64,000 nt of DNA from Kondoa malvinella (GCA_039545315.1 BCIM01000011.1:124001-188000); one strand, 5' to 3'. Counted from the stretch's first letter, positions 32,879 to 50,063 are shown. Made by a program: numbers and translations. The notes: a model not told the origin generated them from the sequence alone.

Positions 32879-33895
32879 ATGCCTCAGAATCCAGCCGGTC
32901 ATAATCAATATTCTCAACCAACAGGCTTAGGCTATGAATACTTTGGTTTTGTATTGACGCCGGACCAGTATCGCAAAGTACAAGAATTGAAGCTGGCGGA
33001 CTCAGTCAGGCAAGTCGCTAGTAACGGGCTAGCAAGCTACCAGACTTTGGCGGAGAAACAGCGTCATTTAGATACCTTTCTTGCCCGACTCCAAGGGCCA
33101 CCGCAGCAACGTCATGCGCAAGCGCAGTCGCTGCTTCAACCAAAGTCTCCGACTGTCCCGTCTCCATATACGGGCCAGCAGCAGCCCTTTCTTCCAACAC
33201 AAGGGCACGGGCAGCTTCACCTTGGGTCGCAAACGCATTCATCTGTATGACTCAGTCGCGTAGAGGTTAGCAAAGCTCATTGTCAACATCAGGGTTCAGG
33301 ACAGCCTATCATATCGCCCTACGCAGGCGTACCGTATGCAGCTTATCCACCTCAACAAGGTCCACACGCAGTGCAACAACCTCAGATAGTATCATCACCC
33401 TATGCTGGTGTACCATACAAACAAGCCCAACCAAACCAGGGTCAACCTACTACGCAACAGATTCCTCGGAGCCCAATTCATCAAGCTCCTGGCTGGCCGG
33501 GTCCGCGCTATGGGCCCAATACCGCTCATCAGCAGCCTCAGCCGCCCCAGCAGCCCTGGAACCAGCCTGTACGCACCGCGCGTGCTCTCGTTCGCGAGGT
33601 TCGTGGCTACTATATAGTCCTATCGTACAAAGCTGATCCTCTCGCTTTCCACCAGGAGAGGCGGCAGCTTTCCAACTGTGTCGCTCACATCAAAGAGTTC
33701 AGCAACTATGATGTATGGGCATCTACGGAAGCTCTTTGCGGAAAACCTCTTAAGGTTCCAGGCTTGAGCGCAGACAGTGCAGCAGATGGCATGGTGAATA
33801 TGATGCAAGGTCATCGCCAGTGGTGCACAGACTGTGCAGAGCGTGAGCGAGTCAGGCGAGTGAACCCCATTCCCCATTGGCAGCCTCCGCAATAG
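32879..33895 (+). CDS. Gln/Pro-rich protein of unknown function
   Basis: Two exons with an intron at 33243-33292. I chose ATG 32879 (MPQNPAGHNQYSQPTG) because the preceding sequence is pyrimidine-rich like a leader; ATG 32699 is also in frame and would add 60 residues. The N-terminal half has GYEYFGFVLTPDQYRKVQEL and a helical segment. The middle is low-complexity and repeats an SPYAGVPY unit (ISPYAGVPYAAYPPQ, then SSPYAGVPYKQAQP). The C-terminal 110 residues are globular-looking: VREVRGYYIVLSYKADPLAF, CVAHIKEFSNYDVWAS, GHRQWCTDCAERERVRR. Two cysteines in a CTDC arrangement may bind metal. I recognise no family. It ends at TAG 33893-33895 and converges on the ABC transporter. Confidence 0.65.
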
Positions 33896-33960
33896 TCGCG
33901 TCGGAAAGAACGCAGACAAGCCCTGAAGAGACGTAGCTCCAATGTTGTACAATGCATTAA

Positions 33961-39520
<5,560 letters not shown>

Positions 39521-39672
39521 GGCCGTTGCTTGAACACCTGGGTATCCGCTAGAGTGCGAGGTATAAATGACACGGTTGAAGAGCAAGCACCAAACTATTT
39601 AAGTTTTCTTGAAGTTGACGATACCCCGGACTTGTCGCATTTCGCTTTGTGCTGCCTGTGAGACGGCCAGCT
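39521..39672. promoter_or_regulatory. 152-bp divergent promoter
   Basis: Only 152 bases lie between the ABC-C start (minus) and the DUF7918 gene start (plus). Both promoters must share this interval. No specific site recognised. Confidence 0.45.
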
Positions 39673-41369
39673 ATGAGGTCTGTATGCGTGTAATATCGCT
39701 TGCATTCAGCTGAAATGAGATTTCGCATAGAAACGCGAAGGGCCTAGGAGCGGTCATCAAAGTCGACGGTCTCTCGCTCGAAGAATATGGCACAGAAACA
39801 GCCGAGCTAGAAGGCCTTTGCCCTAAAATGTCTTGCTATGTACAATCGCGTAATGGCAAACAATTCGAAGTGCGTGTCGAGTGTTGTTTACGCTGGTCGA
39901 ACAAAGCTCAGCTCTATGTTGCAGATAGAATGCTTGAGGAGCGAAGACGATGTGACAGAGAATCTCATGTTCAAAGTACTCCTCGATGGCTTCTAGTAAA
40001 TTTTGTTTCCACAAGCGGACCGAGCGCTGCTGAACTCTTCCTATAGCCAGGATAATGTCATTATGAGCACCTGGATAGCTAGCGAGATAATACAAGGACA
40101 ACAGACGGGGAACAAGCTACACCGGTTTCAATTCAACAAGATCAGCTTGACAGACGATGAGGCCGTCTACTCTCAATACGAAAACGAAAGTGTCATCGCT
40201 GCACTAGGAACGATCAAAGTAGAAGTCTTCAAGTACACAATGAGGAACTTTGACTTTCACGCTCAAGGTTTTGGTCATTCCGCACCTTTACCTAGTACAT
40301 CGTCGATGCAATTCAATGAGCAGTCGGCAAAAGCTCAAGTAGGTCGGCATATCACTGGTGATGTGTCTTCTGACTTGGATCTAGCTCGCACATACTGCTG
40401 GTGTCAGTCAAGAAGGAGAAGATTCGACCTGCTATCAATCAGATGGCTACCCGACCGGCGCTGCTATAGCTATATTCATATTCAGTGCGTCTCTGCTATA
40501 CTATATCTCATAAGTAAGCTGAGTGCATCTGACCAGAATATCGGGAGCATGACTATCTTGTCGACCGAGACCTGAAGCCAGGTGTGTAGCATCGGATCGA
40601 TGAACCGATTCACTGACGTTAAGCAGCGGATGCCGAAAACAACCAAGAAGGCGCAGCTTCCCCTTCACGCAACTCTCCTCGTCCAGCTAGCTCCACACCT
40701 TCTCCTGCTAATTTGCCTGATCTTCCTCCGAATAACTTGGAAGAAACCGATGATCTTCCACCTCCCTTACCAGACCTCCCAGCTCCTGTCGATGTACCAG
40801 CAGTCGTCAAGCCTGATCCTGACGCTCGACTACCCTCAGCTACCGTTTCACCTCCTACGCGCCGTCGTCTAGCACATTCAGGTCCAGCTCGTACAACTCC
40901 CAATCGACCGAGCTCTTCTTTTAGTAGCAGATCGGAACCGGAAGAGCGAAAACCAGTGGTCAAGACTGAAGAGCAAAAACCTGTCATTAAGCCTGATCCG
41001 GAAGCTGCCAATAGCGATACACCACAAGCGTCTGGTTCTGGTAGTCAAGACTCGCAGGATATCGCTAGCCAACTTGCTGTATGTCGGCTCTTCTTGGTAC
41101 TCTGCGATGACTTATGGGAATCACAGGATGCGGAAAGACGAGTAGAGGAGCTAAGAGCACTACAAGCTCAAGCTCAATCTCAAGCTGGGCCATCCCGAGT
41201 TGCTAAAAGAGAAGTCGACGAAAAGCCCAACATCAGACCGAACAAGAAGCACAAGGTGGATCAGACTGGTGCTGTTGATCTCACGCAAGATTCGGATCAG
41301 GAAGAGGATGGAACAAAGGTCGTGAAGAAGGAAGAGGATCGCAATGGCAAAGGCAAGGGCAAGGAGTGA
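39673..41369 (+). CDS. DUF7918-type basidiomycete protein with C-terminal SUMO-interaction-like tail
   Basis: The first exon is ATGAG (39673-39677). After an intron the protein reads NAKGLGAVIKVDGLSLEEYG and MSCYVQSRNGKQFE, then IECLRSEDDVTENLMFKVLL, YQDNVIMSTWIASEII, LHRFQFNKISLTDDEA and ALGTIKVEVFKYTMRN. This N-terminal beta-rich order (xxVDGxxLxEY, SCY, GKxFxI, FQFxxLxLTDDE, GTIxVxV) is the DUF7918 pattern found in basidiomycetes. Further exons give YREHDYLVDRDLKP, then a Pro-rich linker with two VKPDP/IKPDP repeats. The tail has KKHKVDQTGAVDLTQDSDQEE, resembling a SUMO-interaction motif (hydrophobic core followed by acids), next to a basic stretch that could be a nuclear signal. It ends at TGA 41367-41369. 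Biochemical function unknown. Confidence 0.7.
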
Positions 41370-41635
41370 TGATATTCGCAAGTTTCGCTCAGAGTTCTGT
41401 GATATGTAGTTGGATACCTTCATGGCAGTATACCGCTCAGGGTGCAGAATGTATTAAAGAGTCTTCGTCAACTTCGACGTGAGCCAATGCAAGTTGCACG
41501 TTCCCAAGTGGGAGGGATCAATGCAAATGTAAAGAGGTCGCGGTACAGTCACGCAACGCAGTCCACCCGATTCAGTATGCGCACGAGAGAGAATCAATAG
41601 GAGTAATAGGACAAGACAGATTGTCATTGCAAACC

Positions 41636-42977
41636 ATGGCCGCAACAGCGCAGCTAGTAGGGGCAGTGAAGCACCTCATAGTCAGCATCAATATCAAACA
41701 TGGCACAAATGAAGCAGAAGAGCTTTCGCAATGGTTGCAGGTTTGGAAGAGCGAACTTGACGATATGGGCCCTATCACGCTTGAAACGCTTGGGCAATGG
41801 TGCCGCGCTACGACTGGTCAAGCTGGTACTCTAGTCCTGAACCGTGAAGATAGCGGGCATCGCTACTTCATCTATCAGATGACTCATTGCGGCTACTGTG
41901 AGCAGACTGTCCAACTCGCATACAGGAGAGCTCGCTTAAGTGCACAGCCCAGCTCTCCTGCAAACGGTGATACCTAGCGTGGAATACGAGAGCGTCGGGA
42001 CGTCATCTGCTACAGGTATTGTCATTCTCAAAGTATGCGCCAGCTGAGGCTTCAAATAGTCCAGCCATTCCAGCTCGTATTCCGGATCAGTTCACCTGTC
42101 TACGGTAACAGCCAACAGGGATGAATGCCCAGACATTCTTGTTTCCTCGTTCGTCGACGGCACCGCACCCACCTGGCATTGTCTGCAAAGCGGGTCTCAC
42201 AGTAGCCTTCGCAAGCGACTTCTCGAACGTGACAACAATCGATGCATATTCACAGGCGACACTGATTCGAGTACTTTGCAAGCTGCGCGTTTTGTCAAGC
42301 GGATGCATCCTTTCTGGGTAAGCTAGCTCGTCGGTCATTATTTCTTGGCTGAGACCTGGTAGAATCTCGTTCATATCACGTGTACCCGCGCCCATCTCAG
42401 CGAGCTGCCTACCTCAAAGCTGCAAAGTATGACCGGACTCTATGATCCCAATGTGGGCGCTCTGATCGCACAAGGCCTGCATGGGGAGTATGATTGGTTT
42501 CAGAGCATAGGTATCAGCGTAGTAAGTGAAGTCATCATCTTTTGACCTTCTTTCGCCGCTCATTTCGCCTTTACATGAGCAGGCTGAGCAGAATTTGGTC
42601 GAGTCAACTATCACCCTTCGGGTTGTTCCCTTCAATAAGCATGGCATCCTCTGCCAAATGACATATCGATTCATGCAAGACATCATTCAAGACAGTATCA
42701 GACAACTCAATGTTCCAGACCGCCAACTGCAGAGCTTTCCCATCGCCTCGACTACAGTAGTCAGACTCGTCGCGTCGGTGGATCGAGGCCGGGTCGGTCA
42801 ACAAGCGAGACATCAATGCGAATTGAGGTTCATGCTCGACCTTTCGATATTTATGTGGAATTTGGTCTAGGAGCTCAAATCATGAAGCTGTTCGGCTCGA
42901 AAATTGCGAAGAAAACTTCGAGAAAGTCCCCTCTGACTTCCAATTATGCGTCAGCAAGAGCTGCTATGCGAGGATGA
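41636..42977 (+). CDS. Degenerate HNH-type (HNH_2-like) protein
   Basis: Exons from ATG 41636 (MAATAQLVGAVKHLIVS) read a helical N-terminus with THCGYCEQTVQLAYRRAR. After short introns follow LSTVTANRDECPDILV, KRLLERDNNRCIFTGD, LQAARFVKRMHPFW, then GLYDPNVGALIAQGLHGEYD, ESTITLRVVPFNKHG and finally IEVHARPFDIYVEFGLGAQI, ending at TGA 42975-42977. The order RDxxRCxxTG, LQAAxxVxR, GLxxxxDxHxxYD, ITLxxVxF is that of fungal HNH_2 proteins, whose usual AAH is AAR here, so the first catalytic histidine is missing. Two joins (near 41965-42070 and near 42680-42715) are weak, and the N-terminal exon might be a separate gene. Such proteins are common in fungi and mostly uncharacterised. Confidence 0.5.
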
Positions 42978-43681
42978 TTGTGGAGTCGAGCAGAATGCTG
43001 GTCCAAGGGATTACAGGGAGCGCTCGGCCAAAAACAGTATGGAGAGGCCATGCTCTTGTGCGTCTTCAAGTGCTTCTCATACTTGCCCCTTCTCAAACTC
43101 ATTAGGATCATCAGCCATAGTTCGTTCTTCTACACCTACTCTCGCTGGAATCACCGGTGTTGTATGCAAGGCCCACAGCGCCCATATGTCTTTATGGATC
43201 TCGTCATGTTCTAGACGCCTTTCTATCTGGATACTGGGCATCACGAAGCAATGTGTATGTTAATGAGAGGTTATGTGGGATATGAGTGCGGGCCAAAATA
43301 TTGTACATTGACGATTCCACTCAAGCATTAAATACTATATAACGTCTAGGATCGTTCCCATCCCCTCCAATCCTTGCCTAATATTGCATGAATCGGCATT
43401 GGCAGACAACTCGAAATGAGAGCTTCAAATTCCGACATTGGTATAACAGAAGCTGCCAGATTGGTTGGGCAAGATCGCGCGACGGGAAGCAATGGCAGTG
43501 GACCATTGCAGTTTCGTATATTCTCTGGAGGGCAAGCGACTACAGATTGCGGATCTTCGACGTCACATCCTTCGAGCTCGATGTTATAAGGTTGTACCTG
43601 CCTCATCGGCCTGACTACTGGTTCTTCTCTGCAAACGAACAGTTAAACCGTCAAAGATTCTCGATATGGGCGGACAAGTCA
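42978..43681. other. Intergenic or 5' region of the hydrolase gene
   Basis: 704 bases. Two open frames overlap on the plus strand at about 43388-43681; one reads straight into the hydrolase from ATG 43388, the other gives MRASNSDIGITEAARLV from 43410. Neither N-terminal extension matches the hydrolase family, so I treat them as undecided. No RNA gene or repeat seen. Confidence 0.4.
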
Positions 43682-44738
43682 ATGGCTACAGACGAAAGAG
43701 GTGCATGGCAACACAGCGCTTCAGATGCTCTGAATCTGACAAACTGCTGCAGTATCGGTATCAAGATAGTTCGAGCGATACTGCCGCTAGCTCTCAAGAT
43801 GATGCCTTCTTCTCCTGATCCTGACGTGAAACCTTCGGCCACCAAATCTTACACCAGCAAGAATCGGAAACGACAGATCAATGTCTACCTGCCGCAGCCT
43901 GCCATCGAAGGTCCTTTAACAATCCATATCAATCTGCACGGAAGTGGCTTCACACTGTTGACCTTTGGACGAGGCGACGCGTACTTTTGTTCTCGGGTCG
44001 CCAACGAAGTAGGTTGTGTAGTGTTGGACGTGGATCATTCGAAAGGTCCTGAAGATCCTTGGCCTTGCGCTGTCGAAGATGTGGATGCTGCTATTGCCTG
44101 GGCCAGAGAGAATGCAGAAAGGGAAGGTTGGGATGCTAATCGAGTCAGCATAGGCGGCTCAAGCAGTGGAGGATGCCTAGCTCTCGTTGCGGCTTCGAAT
44201 CCCTCGAATCAGCTCAAAGGCGTTGTTGCCTTTTACCCTTCGTGTGTCGAGACCGAAATCTCTCTGGATCGTCTAATCGTTCATTAGCACAAACCTGGCT
44301 GAAAGCGCTTACGACAAGCCCCTAGTCAAACCAGCAAAGGGTCAAGCTGGCGGTACAGCTCCGCCCATGTTTCGAAGATTTACCTACTCCTGCTATCTTC
44401 ACCGAGATCAGGATCGTGCTCATCCTAAAGTGTCGCCCTACCACGCACCAGCCGAGTCTTTCTCACCGGCGACAATCATCACTTGCAGTGGAGACTCGTT
44501 GGCGAGAGAAGCAAAGCAGTTAGTAGACAAGCTTAAAGAGGCAAATATGGACGTACAGCATTATGAAGCTGAAGGACAAGGTGAGCTCTTATGTCTGGAC
44601 AAGTTGTCAAGACCTCATTCTTTGACAGGCCATGATTGGGATCATCAAATCAAAGATTTGAACAGCGAAGCTGGTCAGATGCGAGAAAAGGCTTATGGCT
44701 TGGCGATCGAAAGACTCAGAGCACAACTTCGGCATTAG
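43682..44738 (+). CDS. Alpha/beta hydrolase (HSL/BD-FAE-like)
   Basis: Taken from ATG 43682 (MATDERGAWQHSASDA), though the frame is open to ATG 43388. The core reads KRQINVYLPQPAIEGPLTIH, then INLHGSGF, the oxyanion-hole HGxG motif, then DVDHSKGPEDPWPCAVEDVD. The nucleophile elbow is SIGGSSSGGCLAL (G-S-S-S-G). After a short intron come PPMFRRFTYSCYLHRD and a second-half strand PATIITCSGDSLAREAKQLV, with the acid residue probably in this GD. The final exon after an intron has GHDWDHQIKDL, the catalytic histidine in GHDW, and ends at TAG 44736-44738. The order HGG-like, GxSxG, D, GHxW is that of hormone-sensitive-lipase type esterases. The natural ester substrate is not inferable. Confidence 0.75.
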
Positions 44739-44994
44739 ATGCGATTGTAGATTCAGACAGGGAGATGGATAGATAGTATACCAGCATCCATGTAATGTAA
44801 TGACCAGCATGTCCTTTCAGGTCTTGGCTAGTCTGTTCGAAGTGGTCAAGAACATGTCTAGGATGAAAGTATGAGAGAGGCAAATTTGAAGTTGGTGACT
44901 TTCGAGCTCCGAGTCTTTCAAAGGAGAAACTTCATGGTTCTTTGCAGGCTGTATGTACACTATAGATCGACTTCATGTGCAGCACTTGTCCGCT

Positions 44995-46506
44995 TCAAGC
45001 CTTTTCGACGCGCTTATCCATCGACTTCTCCATGATTTCACCATCGTAGTATTCGCCGAGTTTCGAGCAGGAACATGCCAGGCATTAGCGGACCGAATCT
45101 GCGAGCGAAAAAATTGAAAAAAAAGTCAAAATTTGACTCACACCGGTCATCAAAAGAATGCCGTAGATGCATTTCCACCAATTGCTCTTGATTGCTTGGC
45201 CAGCACTTCGTAGGAAGGTTGCGCTAGCGCCTCTGTCGGAACCTTCTGCGGCTTTGCGAGCTTTGGCTTCAAGGAAAACATGACTTTCTGGGAGAACTAC
45301 CCGCAGCGCAGCCGCGAACAGACTGATACCCGCGCCGACATAGAAGCTATCAGACGAGTCAGAAGCTTTCGAATGAAAGACTACAGATATCGTACATCAG
45401 ACGCCAATCATTTCGAGGGTTGACCAGGGTAAGATTAACTACTGCGGCCAAAAGGTAGCCCAAGGCATATCCTGTAGCAGCATTAGTTAGGTTGAAGATT
45501 ATCACAGAGACAAACATACCTTCTTGGAATATGCCTGGCCATTGCGATGTGAGTTCAAACCTTTGAAAAAATTGATGAAATACCGGAGTAGAGACCTCGG
45601 ACAGCAATAGGCAGGACTTCTAATCCCCAACTGCATCAGAATTGATCAGTCTTATCTTGAAATATCAGAAGAACTATTTACCTGGCTGTCGGACCCGTAA
45701 GCGAAAATGAGCAAAAGGAGGAGCGATCGATAAGATGACAGGACTCATCATATGCCGCCCATTGCAATCCCAAACAGACTACGGACAGCCACTGCACCTC
45801 GTCAGCTGCGGATCATGCTTTTTTTCCAAGTCAAACGTACAGAATTCTGGCCACGTATTGACAAATCCAGTACCTATAGCAGCAAGGCTCAGCTGTTTGT
45901 GTGGAATACCGACCGCATACATACCGAGGGACAGTGCAGCAATGATGACCATGTTCATTACGAGCGGCCATTTTCGACCAAAGCGGTCCGACAGCAAACC
46001 AAAGATCAAAGCACCGACTGAACGAAACAGAAGAGTCAGTGTGATAGAAAGCGTGACTGTTTCTGTTGGCTTGTCGAAGAAGACGGTCACTGCTCGGTCT
46101 GATGAGCAGGTATTTTGGATATTTCTAGACCGCATACACTTTGTGACTGTGAGAGCTACGCTAAAGAAGTCGAAAGCGTCTGCGGTACATCAGCTGAAGT
46201 TCGCTACAGTAACTCGACGCGATCACGTACCCATCATCTGAGATCATAGCCAGTTATTTTTAGGTGTGCGGAGAAGCATGACTTGATGACGAGACGCACC
46301 CAGCAAAGCAAAGCAGACTAAGCAGCATATCAGTCAGGCATCGGACATCTTCGGACACCACGTACCAAGAAGATGAGATGCTGAAGAGCGCTCATGCTTC
46401 TGATAGAAGCAAAGACAGAATCTGCGGACTTGTTCATGTCCTTCTCTTCCCTCGTCGGCAAGCGCGGGATGTTATCCTTGAGGTATACACCGATCTTGGA
46501 CGCCAT
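44995..46506 (-). pseudogene. JEN1-like carboxylate transporter lacking its C-terminal half
   Basis: Minus strand from ATG 46506 (MASKIGVYLKDNIPRL). The N-terminal half is well preserved: REEKDMNKSADSVFASIRSM, ALQHLIFL, LTLLFRSVGALIFGLLSDRF (the MFS loop 2-3 motif), GYALGYLLAAVVNLTLVNPR, FYVGAGISLFAAALRVVLPE and NWWKCIYGILLMTG, which begins TM7 in Jen1-type proteins. About 40 codons later the family-like tail LGEYYDGEIMEKSMDKRVEK appears and stops at 44995-44997. The roughly 200 residues of TM8-12 are absent. Splicing options across 45080-45150 either stop at once or shift out of the tail's frame. The family imports lactate, pyruvate and other monocarboxylates. This copy is probably non-functional, unless a half-size form is real. 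Confidence 0.6.
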
Positions 46507-47021
46507 GCTTGCTCTGCGATCCGTTGTACAGAAGGAAAGGGTTGGAGGTTTTTCAATTCCCACTAACACCAAGAATAGAAAGATGAGCTAGCTTGTCCCG
46601 CAGGAGATCTACCGGCCAAGGAACAGGACGGATAGTAGCGGATAGCAGTGGATAGCACATGGATTAGAAGGAAGTAGCATATGCCCAATCAACCTTATCG
46701 AGGAGGCAGAGACCGAGTCCAAACGTTGAGTTGGACGTGATCGGACAGCATCAATGCACAGAAGATCGCCGTCTAGAGTAAAAGAGGAAGCATGAAGAGA
46801 TCCGGCAAGCAGCAGGCCCACACTGCAGGTCAAACAGAGGTGAAGAGATGAAAGCTTTGAGGTTAATGATAAAGCACCCTTGAAGGAGCATTGGAAGGCA
46901 TTGTATCGCTCTGAAATCCCTTTACCCTTTAGCTGTGCTCCATTGAGCTATTTCGTAACTCACAAAAGACGATACTGCCTTGCAATTTCCCTTGAGTCTA
47001 TTGCTTTGGTGCAAGACATCT
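46507..47021. other. Intergenic between JEN-like gene start and CIA1 3' end
   Basis: 515 bases. It should hold the promoter of the minus-strand JEN-like gene. No motif-bearing open frame is seen. A GATAGTAGCGGATAGCAGTGGATAGCA direct repeat of GGATAG units lies at about 46630-46656. Confidence 0.4.
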
Positions 47022-48417
47022 TCAACCATTCCGAACAAGCCTCCAAACTTTAACCAGCCCATCATCGCCCGCAGTCGCCAGTAGACCTTTGAGCGACTCT
47101 TTCGCTCTTGATGCATAAGTCTGATTTGCTCTCTGCTGGTCAATCCCGTCGTCTTCTTCTGGATCTGATGATGGTCCTTTACGAGGTGCTGTTGGTTGAG
47201 TAGTACACCATTTAACGCAATTGATGTCGCTTATTGTGTGTGCGTCTTCTATCGATGCAAGTAGGGATGTAGAGACTTTCGATGAATCCGACTTGTACTG
47301 TGATCACGTCAGCCGAGGACATGGCAGTAGCAAGATACGTACGATAGCCCAGACTGCTATGGTACCATCACTTCCTGTAGCAGCTAAACACCCAAGATCT
47401 TGCTCGCCAGATGAAAAAGGTGAAGGCGCCCAATCGATAGAATACACCGCTCGCTCAAACACCCCTTCAATAGTTTGCACACACTCCCATTTCTCTTTAT
47501 CGCTAGCTGAGATCCGAAAGACAGTAGCACGATCAGGTAGTTCTTCTTGCGATAATCTATTTCGCGCCCAGATCTTGATTGAAGAGTCTTCGCATGATGA
47601 AGCGAGGTAATTCCCGCATGGAGAGAAGGTGATGGCCCATACGGTCGAATTGTGGCCTGACAGAGTATGTGATGAAGACCAGTCATCTGATGCTACATCG
47701 CATTGGTAAATTCGTAGATTATCATCATAAGAAGCAGATGCGAGGAGCTATAAAGAGATCAGACACACAGTCGGTCTAATCACAATCACTAACCTCTTCT
47801 GTAGGATGCCATGCGACCTGCTTGACATCTTGGGAATGATCCATCAACACCGCCATACATTCGAAATCCTCTCCACCAGGCGTGACTTCCCATATCCACA
47901 CACTCTTATCTCTCCCACAAGTGGCCAACAGCGTCCCATCATGCGACCAGACGACAGACTTGACTTCACTTTCATGACCTTCCAACGTCGACACGCATTC
48001 CCATTCGCCTTCATCCCCATCGCTCTCCTCGCCAGATTCTTCAGCATCATCTATTCCATCTTCAGTCACTCTACACCAAATCCCAACCGTTGAATCAAAC
48101 GAGGCAGTAGCGAGCATCTTTCCTCTCGGACTCCAACTTAGGCTTCTCACAGTTCGCGAATGCGATTTCGTCAATTCAGACGACGAAGGAGGGAATTTAG
48201 CAGACAGAGGTTGGTATTTGATCAAGCGAACAGACTTGTCGCCCGAGCAAGAAGCGAGGATAGGCTGAGTTGGATGCCAGTCCAAAGACCAACAGCGGTC
48301 GGTGTGCCCACTAATGCTGGCTACTCTTGCTAGATTGTATGAAGTAGATGGCTCTGGATCCATGTCTGCGAGTTTTTTTGGCTGTACTGAGATAAGTGCC
48401 AGGTGGAATTCCGTCAT
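47022..48417 (-). CDS. CIA1: Cytosolic iron-sulfur protein assembly WD40 protein Cia1
   Basis: Minus strand from ATG 48417 (MTEFHLALISVQPKK); ATG 48363 (MDPEPSTSYN) is an alternative in the same frame. Seven WD40 blades can be traced: SISGHTDRCWSLDWHPTQPI, HSRTVRSLSWSPRGKMLATA, TLEGHESEVKSVVWSHDGTL, DHSQDVKQVAWHPTEE, then after an intron LLASASYDDNLRIYQ, SGHNSTVWAITFSPCGNYLA, AVYSIDWAPSPFSSGEQDLG, DINCVKWCTTQP and LLATAGDDGLVKVWRLVRNG, ending at TGA 47022-47024. An acidic insert (DDAEESGEESDGDEGEW) sits in blade 2-3. Cia1/CIAO1 is the scaffold of the CIA targeting complex that delivers Fe-S clusters to cytosolic and nuclear proteins. WD40 proteins are hard to tell apart by eye, but blade order and spacing fit Cia1 well. 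Confidence 0.8.
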
Positions 48418-48486
48418 GAGGCAGTCAAGTCAGCAAGTGTGTCTATTGCAGCCATGAGCTATCCATGCTTGAAGCGCCGCAGCAAT

Positions 48487-50063
48487 CTACAATTCAGTCA
48501 GAACCTGCTCCAGCTTCTGCAGCACCGCTTCGCATTCCTTCCTGGTCCCGACAGTGATCCTCACACACCCTTCGCATCCAATCTCATTGCCTCTGAACCG
48601 AATAACAATACCTCTATTCTCCGCTAGCTCTTTATACACTTTATTCGACCTTACATTATCCGGCGCTGAAAGGTCTTTGGCCAATATTTGCACCAACAAG
48701 AAATTGGCATGCTGTTGACCGAGGATCTTGCCAATGCCTAACTGTTGAAGCTTGGGACTTTGTAGACCCGAATAGAGGAAAGCTCGGTTGTCTAGTGCAA
48801 TGTTGACGTTCTGCCGGAAGAGCGATATAGACTGTTGCGAGGTCAGCGGTCACACGATAGGATGAGCACGAGAGCCTACAGATGAATCTAGAGCTTTTAA
48901 TGCTAGAGAAGCAGTCGGCGAAGCGATATTGTACGGTGCCTTGGTGTTGGCCATGAATTGAGCCAATGCTGGATCAGACATGCAAATGCCCATACTGCAG
49001 CAGCCCGTCAGATCTAGTCGATTGCAGTATGGCTGAGGCTTACCGAATTCCAGCTAGACCAAAGCCTTTTGACAAGGTCTGCAAAACAACCAAATTCTGG
49101 TAGCCCTCATTCAGCCTGACATATCAATTTAGCCTACTACACTACTCCAGCGAAAGAAGAGGCGCATACAAATGAACAGACGTGCTTTGCTGCCCTCCTT
49201 CGGGATCGGAGAAATCGATATATGCTTCGTCCATCACCAGCAGACCTCTCCAAGTCGGGTGATCTAATATAGGACGAATGACGTCTGAAGGGATGAGAGT
49301 ACCAGTAGGGTTGCCTGGAGATGTCAGGAAGACGAGCTTGGGCGGAGGATTAAGAGTTGAGAGCTGTTCGCAGATCTGTACCAGAGTATTCTTTTTAGTA
49401 TGTGCGATTGCTAAAGACAAAGAGCAGGCACCTTCTCTACTTGAGGCTGGAAGCGGCCTTCTTCCACATCGAGAGGAATTTTGACGACATTGACATCGTT
49501 GATCGTCGCGCAAACAGTATACATCCCATACGTAGGCGGGCAGACTGCAAGCCCATCAGACAGACAGTCTACATGCTCCGAAAGATGGCCGTACCTAATA
49601 TCGAGTCCTTGCCTGGCGTACAAGTAATGCGCATTAAGAGATCTATCGCTTCATCTGATCCCACACCAAGAAAAAGACCAGAGGCGCCGTGTTGTAAGCC
49701 CCTGAGACTTGCAAACTTGGATTTGATAGAGTCGTAAGATGGATCAGGATATCTTTCAAAGCGTCAGAATTGAGTCATGCGATCATGCGTGTATGAACAG
49801 ACCTGTTGAGGTTGAGCTCTTCAAGCGCAAAGCCTATCTCATGGTCCTTAGCAGTGATAGCGTGTCCAAGAGCATTTTCATTGGCATCGAGCACTAAGGT
49901 AGTTGCATAGACATGAGCGGACCGAGGTTAAGCTGTAGCGAGTGCTGTGCTTACAGATTCCAGAGTCGTAGTCATCTCTGGCACAGCGATAAGGCTGCAG
50001 CTTGAGGATATTCGAACGGATCAGTCCATCCCAGCTCCAATTGTCTGGCTTGACAGCGGGCAT
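48487..50063 (-). CDS. HIS5: Histidinol-phosphate aminotransferase
   Basis: Minus strand from ATG 50063 (MPAVKPDNWSWDGLIRSNIL) to the stop at 48487. PLP-dependent fold-type I features in order: LDANENALG (substrate loop), GLFLGVGSDEAIDLLMRI, VCPPTYGMYTVCA (stacking Tyr), KLVFLTSPGNPTGTLI, LLVMDEAYIDFSDP and NLVVLQTLSKGFGLAGIRMG with the PLP lysine. Near the end are ENRGIVIRFRGNEI and CVRITVGTRKECE with the carboxylate-binding Arg. Introns of about 50 nt interrupt it. The enzyme converts imidazole-acetol phosphate and glutamate to histidinol phosphate and 2-oxoglutarate in histidine synthesis. It lies between CIA1 and GLT1, all minus strand; the gap to CIA1 is only 69 bp. Being next to glutamate synthase is probably chance. 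Confidence 0.9.

Noticed and set aside
45735..46241. Plus-strand open frame of 168 codons over the JEN-like gene
   Set aside because: It is the antisense shadow of the MFS exons, which carry clear transporter motifs on the minus strand.
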